Below, in pieces: positions 1-3,626 of a stretch of 5,700 nucleotides of DNA. The translations under genes and the position numbers were made by a program. The DNA is from Nitrosopumilales archaeon (lineage in GTDB: Archaea > Thermoproteota > Nitrososphaeria > Nitrososphaerales > Nitrosopumilaceae), in assembly GCA_025350175.1 (NCBI GenBank), contig JANXYF010000219.1, forward strand, positions 1 to 5,700, given 5' to 3'. Position 1 is the stretch's first letter. The number at the start of each line of letters is the position of its first letter. The notes under the pieces were generated by a model. It did no database searches. It worked only from the letters and a program-made list of their open reading frames with translations, and was not told the origin of the DNA.

Positions 1-62
1 TGTATGCTCTAGTCCCGGAATCACATGCATCCATAACATTCAATGGATTACAGGTCAAATAA
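1..62 (+). CDS. Possible C-terminal tail of an upstream gene (partial, uncertain)
   Basis: A frame open from the left edge ends at TAA 60-62 and reads YALVPESHASITFNGLQVK before the stop. The alternating hydrophobic pattern is compatible with a final beta strand. A second plus-strand frame is also open from the edge, to TAG 86-88, and its translation looks less protein-like. A minus-strand frame is open across the first ~50 bases as well. With only about 19 codons no family can be recognised. The call rests on reading-frame plausibility alone and could be wrong. Confidence 0.28.
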   Translation, partial: YALVPESHASITFNGLQVK

Positions 63-96
63 AAAGTTCAACTAATTTACAACACTAGTTTGAAAT

Positions 97-112
97 TCAT
101 ATCTTAATAGCC
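97..112 (+). promoter_or_regulatory. Candidate TATA box for the methyltransferase gene
   Basis: The AT-rich stretch CATATCTTAATAG lies about 30 bases before the GTG start at 137. That spacing would put transcription initiation a few bases before the start codon, which fits archaeal leaderless or short-leader transcripts. No Shine-Dalgarno sequence lies between it and the GTG. The match to a TATA consensus is loose. Confidence 0.35.
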
Positions 113-136
113 CCCCAATCTTGACCATTTTTCATA

Positions 137-991
137 GTGAATAACCCCAATCCCATTGATGTAATCTTGTGGACATTAAGACGAAATGAAGGCGATGTTG
201 TAAATCTGTATAATTATCTTTCAGGACTGATGCAGATTTCAACAGGAGGAAATTTCCTCAATTTTGGATACTGGGACGAGTCTACTAAAAATCCAGTTGA
301 TGCTCAATCAAATCTTTGCAATACAGTAGGAAAGATGGCACAACTAGATGATGCAAAAAAGATTCTAGATGTTGGGAGTGGGTTTTCAGAGCCAGCGCTG
401 CTTTGGAAGAAAAATTATCCAGATTTGGACATAACATGCTTGAACATAAATTCAAATCAACTAAAATCTGCAAATAAAATATTAGAAAAAATAGGAAGTA
501 AAATCAATTTGCTAAATTCAACTGCGACAAAGATTCCACTTGCTAACGAGTCCTGTGATAGAGTAATAGCATTAGAATCAGCGCAGCATTTCAAGCCAAT
601 TCACGAATTTATATCAGAGGCAAGACGAGTTCTCAAGAAAAATGGATTTGTGATACTTGCAATTCCAGTTCTTTTAAAACCAACAAAGATGGATATTTTA
701 AAAATGGGCATACTCAAGTTTACGTGGTCTTCGGAGCATTATGACTTTGAGACTATAAAAAAATCAATCAATGACGTAGGTTTGAATATCGTAGAAACTC
801 AATTGATTGGATCAAAAGTATACTCGCCCTTGGCAGATTATTATATAAAAAATCATGAATTTTTAAGAGAAAAGATCCTAAAACTGTATCCTTCCTACGT
901 GGAGAAGATATTATTCAAGTCAATGTTAAAGATGAAAGAATCTGCAATAGATCAAACTATTGAATATGCACTAGTAAAGTGCATAAAGTAA
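137..991 (+). CDS. Class I SAM-dependent methyltransferase (Methyltransf_11-like)
   Basis: A predicted soluble 284-residue protein that transfers a methyl group from S-adenosylmethionine to an unknown small molecule. The Rossmann-fold motif I is at residues 76-87 (ILDVGSGFSEPA, with the glycine-rich DVGSG loop). Strand 2 is at about 99-109 (ITCLNINSNQL). Motif III and the post-motif region run from about 133 to 176 (IPLANESCDRVIALESAQHF, then EARRVLKKNGFVILAIP). The N-terminal FLNFGYWDES segment (residues 40-49) before motif I and the ESAQHF signature are typical of the branch holding RebM-like, rifamycin-type and glycine/sarcosine-type methyltransferases, so an O-, N- or C-methylation of a natural-product-like or lipid/quinone substrate is possible. 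The strand-2 acid that usually binds the ribose is Asn103, as in relatives reading GINIS. The start is GTG 137: TGA at 122-124 closes the frame upstream and no ATG is available nearby. No neighbour points to a pathway, so the substrate is unassigned. Confidence 0.88.
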   Translation: MNNPNPIDVILWTLRRNEGDVVNLYNYLSGLMQISTGGNFLNFGYWDESTKNPVDAQSNLCNTVGKMAQLDDAKKILDVGSGFSEPALLWKKNYPDLDITCLNINSNQLKSANKILEKIGSKINLLNSTATKIPLANESCDRVIALESAQHFKPIHEFISEARRVLKKNGFVILAIPVLLKPTKMDILKMGILKFTWSSEHYDFETIKKSINDVGLNIVETQLIGSKVYSPLADYYIKNHEFLREKILKLYPSYVEKILFKSMLKMKESAIDQTIEYALVKCIK

Positions 992-1054
992 AACCTTATC
1001 AATCTCCAAAATCTGTAACTTTTCATAGCATACCATTTCCGTCTGGATGCTTGT

Positions 1055-1077
1055 CTGCGTAGGTACTCTCTACGCAG
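1055..1077. repeat. Perfect 8-bp inverted repeat with 7-base loop
   Basis: CTGCGTAG (1055-1062) is exactly complementary to CTACGCAG (1070-1077) around the loop GTACTCT. It is unusually GC-rich for this AT-rich intergenic region. It sits 64 bases after the methyltransferase stop and about 90 bases before the zinc-finger gene. The sequence after it (CTTCTTAATTTTC) is T-rich but has no long T-run, so a hairpin terminator is possible and not certain. A protein-binding palindrome or an element of a small RNA are alternatives. Confidence 0.6.
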
Positions 1078-1118
1078 CGCCTTCTTAATTTTCAAAAATA
1101 ACACCAGTCATAGATTAC

Positions 1119-1144
1119 AAGTTTTAACCGTAAGAATTATTATC
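1119..1144 (+). promoter_or_regulatory. Candidate promoter of the zinc-finger/DedA pair
   Basis: Two TATA-like elements precede ATG 1166. GTTTTAA lies at 1121-1127, about 42 bases upstream, which would give a leader of roughly 15 bases. AATTATTAT lies at about 1135-1143, about 27 bases upstream, which would give a leaderless transcript. Which one is used cannot be decided from the sequence. There is no Shine-Dalgarno match before ATG 1166, consistent with little or no leader. Confidence 0.4.
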
Positions 1145-1165
1145 ACAAATCAGTAATAGAAAACC

Positions 1166-1333
1166 ATGGGGCTTTTTAAGAAAAAAGAAGAAGCTATTTT
1201 AACAAAGTGCAAGGAATGCGGTCTTGAGTTGCACGATCCTCTAAGACTCGATAGACATATGAAAAAAGCACACAAACATGTATCACAGAAAAACTTTGAC
1301 GAGCCAGGTACCAACACCGGCGGAATGTGGTAA
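1166..1333 (+). CDS. Small single C2H2 zinc-finger protein
   Basis: A 55-residue protein running from ATG 1166 to TAA 1331-1333. After a lysine-rich start (MGLFKKKEEA) it has one classical zinc finger, Cys15-x2-Cys18-x12-His31-x4-His36, with the typical Leu and basic residues between the ligands (LRLDRHMKKAH). The tail is short and ends in GTNTGGMW. One finger is rarely enough for specific DNA recognition on its own, so a DNA, RNA or protein contact role with partners is equally possible. Small single-finger C2H2 proteins are a known feature of archaeal genomes. The DedA-family gene begins 36 bases after the stop with no obvious promoter between, suggesting co-transcription. The intact metal ligands argue strongly that this short frame is real, although a longer minus-strand frame overlaps it. 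Its target is unknown. Confidence 0.82.
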   Translation: MGLFKKKEEAILTKCKECGLELHDPLRLDRHMKKAHKHVSQKNFDEPGTNTGGMW

Positions 1334-1369
1334 GGTAAGTCATGTTTTCTTCAAAAAAGGTAATGTAAA

Positions 1370-1993
1370 ATGGTTGCTTTAGATATAATCGGTAATTTAG
1401 CAAACTTTGTAATTAATATCATATCAAATTCTGGCTATCTTGGAATATTTGCTCTCATGACAATAGAAAGTGCACTGATTCCAATTCCAAGTGAAATCAT
1501 CATGCCATTTTCAGGATACCTTGTATTCACAGGAAAATTCAATCCAATTTTGGTCATAATTGCAGGCGGTGCTGGAAATCTAGCAGGTTCTCTTATAGCA
1601 TATTTCATTGGCATAAAATTGGGCAGAGAAGTTATCTTGAGATATGGCAAGTATATCCTTTTAAAAAAATCCCACTTGGATTGGGCCGAATCATTCTTTG
1701 AGAAACATGGTAACAAGACCACATTTGTAACTAGGCTGTTACCTGGTATTCGAACATACATTTCATTGCCTGCAGGAATTGCAAAGATGAATTTGAAAAA
1801 ATTTTCAGTGTATACTTTTGCTGGTTCTATAATATGGAGTGCCATGCTGACTTATGCAGGAATGGCTCTAGGTGAAGAGTGGAATAAGATCAGAGATTAC
1901 TCACACTATATCGACGCAATAGTTGGAATAGCAATCATAATTATAGTAATTATAATAATCAAGAAAAGAATTGGCAAAACAGAAACTAGCTAG
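1370..1993 (+). CDS. DedA/VTT-family membrane protein
   Basis: A 207-residue polytopic membrane protein of the DedA (SNARE-associated, VTT) family. These proteins are linked to membrane homeostasis, proton-dependent transport and lipid flipping or scrambling. The order of elements fits the family: an N-terminal hydrophobic helix (about 14-32); the re-entrant acidic motif with Glu33 and Glu42 in ESALIPIPSE; a Gly-rich helix with GNLAGSLIAYFIG (69-81); then FVTRLLPGIR (119-128) and LPAGIAKM (133-140); a hydrophobic helix (about 147-168); and a C-terminal isoleucine-rich anchor (about 181-197) ending KKR. Arg122 and Arg128 are six residues apart, as are the two essential arginines of E. coli YqjA/YghB (recalled from the literature). 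Length is normal for the family. ATG 1370 is preceded by AAAAAAGG about nine bases upstream, one of the few SD-like sequences here, consistent with translation from within a shared zinc-finger transcript. The stop overlaps the convergent neighbour by four bases. The lipid or ion handled is unknown. Confidence 0.92.
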   Translation: MVALDIIGNLANFVINIISNSGYLGIFALMTIESALIPIPSEIIMPFSGYLVFTGKFNPILVIIAGGAGNLAGSLIAYFIGIKLGREVILRYGKYILLKKSHLDWAESFFEKHGNKTTFVTRLLPGIRTYISLPAGIAKMNLKKFSVYTFAGSIIWSAMLTYAGMALGEEWNKIRDYSHYIDAIVGIAIIIIVIIIIKKRIGKTETS

Positions 1994-2271
1994 CGGTCTT
2001 TATACTTGCTTAGTTCTTCTAAAATTATCTTAAATATTGTTTCATTGTCAAGCAATACACATAAAATATTATTTTCCTTACATGCTTTTCCAATCTCCAC
2101 ATCTTCGGTAACTACAATCATTCCATTTTCTTCGGCATATTTTATGACAGAATAGTCACTTGATAGTTTTTTTCCTTCAGAAATTAGTTTCTTGACACTA
2201 AATGCCTGATATCCAAATTCTTTGAGTTTTGTATCTATTCCATCATACATTTCATCAACTAGTACCTTCAT
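1990..2271 (-). CDS. PIN-like / DUF5615-type small protein
   Basis: A 93-residue protein on the minus strand, ATG at 2271-2269 and stop at 1992-1990. It starts MKVLVDE, with Asp6-Glu7 at the end of the first strand. Asp39 sits in SSDYSVIKYAEENG and the IVVTED segment (52-57) provides Thr55 and Asp57. This layout (DE, then D..I..YA...G, then VVTxD) is that of the DUF5615/Mut7-C group of PIN-like folds, which are predicted metal-dependent RNases. Such proteins are often toxins or RNA-processing factors, but no antitoxin-like gene is adjacent, so a toxin role is not supported. The gene is convergent with the DedA gene, the two stops overlapping by four bases, and divergent from the CorA-like gene. 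A weak TATA-like TTATTATGTT (2299-2308, plus-strand reading) lies about 30 bases before the start. Nuclease activity is inferred from fold and residues only. Confidence 0.75.
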   Translation of the reverse strand: MKVLVDEMYDGIDTKLKEFGYQAFSVKKLISEGKKLSSDYSVIKYAEENGMIVVTEDVEIGKACKENNILCVLLDNETIFKIILEELSKYKDR

Positions 2272-2311
2272 TGTCAGTATTTCGTTTCAGACTTCTATTA
2301 TTATGTTAGGG

Positions 2312-2326
2312 TATGGAAGATCCATA
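2312..2326. repeat. 6-bp inverted repeat in the divergent intergenic region
   Basis: TATGGA and TCCATA flank the 3-base spacer AGA. The element lies 41 bases before the start of the minus-strand PIN-like gene and about 50 bases before the TATA box of the CorA-like gene. It could be a dimeric regulator's operator for either gene, but a 6-bp arm can easily occur by chance. Confidence 0.3.
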
Positions 2327-2376
2327 GAAAGATAATTTCATGTCAGAAAAGATTTGATAAATTTTACAAATACGTG

Positions 2377-2383
2377 TATATAA
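2377..2383 (+). promoter_or_regulatory. TATA box of the CorA-like gene (leaderless start)
   Basis: TATATAA is centred about 24 bases before ATG 2404, close to the usual archaeal TATA-to-initiation distance of about 25-27 bases. Transcription would therefore begin at or within a few bases of this ATG. The position also argues against using the in-frame GTG at 2374, which lies immediately upstream of the box and would not be on the transcript. Confidence 0.72.
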
Positions 2384-2403
2384 GTGCGAATTTTTACCAA
2401 ATC

Positions 2404-3447
2404 ATGATCAAGGCGATTAGCGTAGCAGGACTGCTGGAAGGTACGCCATTTAAAAAGCCAACAGTTGAGATAGATGAACTTCCAGGGATAATATCGTCAG
2501 GACACCTTACTTGGATCGAATGTGTGGTGGATAGCATAATTGACGATTCACCAAAAATTCTAGAAAAATTAGGCATCACAATGGATGCTTCTGTTCTATT
2601 ATCAGGATACGTATCAAGTTATGAAGACAGGGGAGACACACTAGGTCTCATGATACCATTTGTCGTACCTGGAAACAACAAAACTTTGACTGCGCCCATT
2701 TTGATATTCATGAAAAAAGATTTGATTGTAACAATTCATGATGACTATGGTGGAAAGATAACACGTTTGTATAATTACGCTCCTACTGTTTTACGAAAAC
2801 TTCCAAAAGAGGCAGACACTTGGGCAGATGGGCAGACAATACTTTTAGCAAGAATCATAGATGAAATTTGTGAATCTAATTTTTCAATACTACGACTCAT
2901 AGTAGAAAGAGCAGAACAGTTTGAGATTGATATTGCAGGCTCAAGACAAGTTACTAGAGATATTTCATTAGAGCTATCAAACATGAAGACATCTCTTTTG
3001 ACTTTTCTAAATGCAGTATGGGCTACTTATGATACAGTACACAACCTAAAGCATGGAGATGCAGACATGGTATCAGATGACGAAATAATTCTTGGAAAAT
3101 TTGAGGTAATTCTTGGAAGACTTGATAGACAGATACAAATGTCTGAAAACGTCATGCAGATGGTTGCTACTGGAGTCAATGTAGTACAGACCGAAGTTAC
3201 AAACAAGGTCACCATCCTTATCATTTGGTGGACAGTAGCTGGAACTGCTGAACTTGTACCAAATACAATTGCAACAGTCTTTGGATTGTATCCCAACCAT
3301 GAGACAGTATTTTTCCCAATAGTTGCAACAGTAGTTGGATCTGCAATATTAGCAACGGCAGTAGCTTACTTTTATGTAAGAAAGTTCTTTGGACAGAAAC
3401 TAGGCTTTGACAAATTCAAGAAATTCCGAAGAAAATCTACTAAATAG
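2404..3447 (+). CDS. CorA-like divalent-cation transporter homologue lacking GMN
   Basis: A 347-residue protein with the CorA architecture: a large soluble N-terminal domain, a long helical stalk and two C-terminal membrane helices. The N-terminal part contains LTWIECVVDS and a strand segment APILIFMKKDLIVTIHDD that match the CorA alpha/beta domain. The helical part includes LLARIIDEICESNFSILRLI and a long stalk ending VQTEVTNKVT. Membrane helix 1 is about residues 269-295 and helix 2 about 303-326, followed by a basic tail (RKFFGQKLGFDKFKKFRRK). At the end of helix 1, where CorA channels carry the selectivity motif GMN, this protein reads Gly294-Leu295-Tyr296. That makes Mg2+ transport uncertain; it could carry another ion or act as a subunit. 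ATG 2404 is chosen over the in-frame GTG 2374 because a TATA box lies between them. No partner gene is adjacent. Family assignment is firm; substrate is not. Confidence 0.83.
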   Translation: MIKAISVAGLLEGTPFKKPTVEIDELPGIISSGHLTWIECVVDSIIDDSPKILEKLGITMDASVLLSGYVSSYEDRGDTLGLMIPFVVPGNNKTLTAPILIFMKKDLIVTIHDDYGGKITRLYNYAPTVLRKLPKEADTWADGQTILLARIIDEICESNFSILRLIVERAEQFEIDIAGSRQVTRDISLELSNMKTSLLTFLNAVWATYDTVHNLKHGDADMVSDDEIILGKFEVILGRLDRQIQMSENVMQMVATGVNVVQTEVTNKVTILIIWWTVAGTAELVPNTIATVFGLYPNHETVFFPIVATVVGSAILATAVAYFYVRKFFGQKLGFDKFKKFRRKSTK

Positions 3448-3472
3448 TTTTTTGAGAAGATAGTCTTTTTTG
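3446..3472 (+). terminator. T-tract terminator after the CorA-like gene
   Basis: Two runs of six T follow the stop codon directly, at 3448-3453 and 3466-3471. Archaeal RNA polymerase commonly terminates at such T-tracts without a hairpin. The position between two plus-strand genes with a fresh TATA-like promoter downstream fits. Confidence 0.55.
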
Positions 3473-3528
3473 CATATTTATCCATTTTAACCATGATTCT
3501 GTGTAAAAACTACATATTTCCTTTCAAA

Positions 3529-3551
3529 ATTATTTAAAGATGCTATAAATC
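3529..3551 (+). promoter_or_regulatory. Candidate TATA elements of the helicase gene
   Basis: TATTTAAA (3531-3538) and TATAAAT (3544-3550) are the best TATA-like sequences before ATG 3627. Either would give a 5' leader of roughly 55-70 bases, longer than for the other genes here. GGGG at 3612-3615 is the only purine-rich element near the start and is a poor Shine-Dalgarno match. A further AT-rich TTCATAAAT (3586-3594) is an alternative. Confidence 0.35.
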
Positions 3552-3626
3552 AATAAAACTTAGATCTTCGGTACAGAGTTAAAGATTCATAAATCGAGTT
3601 CACTAAACATCGGGGAATTACGATCT

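Noticed and set aside
1342..1368. Eight-codon frame (MFSSKKVM) between the zinc-finger and DedA genes
   Set aside because: It is too short to judge, has no convincing ribosome binding site, and ends one base before the DedA start, which could be chance. A leader-peptide role cannot be supported.
1194..1403. Minus-strand 69-codon frame across the zinc-finger gene
   Set aside because: It is antisense to a frame with an intact C2H2 signature and shows no recognisable motif; it also runs into the DedA start.
1435..1845. Minus-strand 136-codon frame inside the DedA gene
   Set aside because: It mirrors the DedA coding sequence, whose family motifs are clear, and its own translation resembles no known family.
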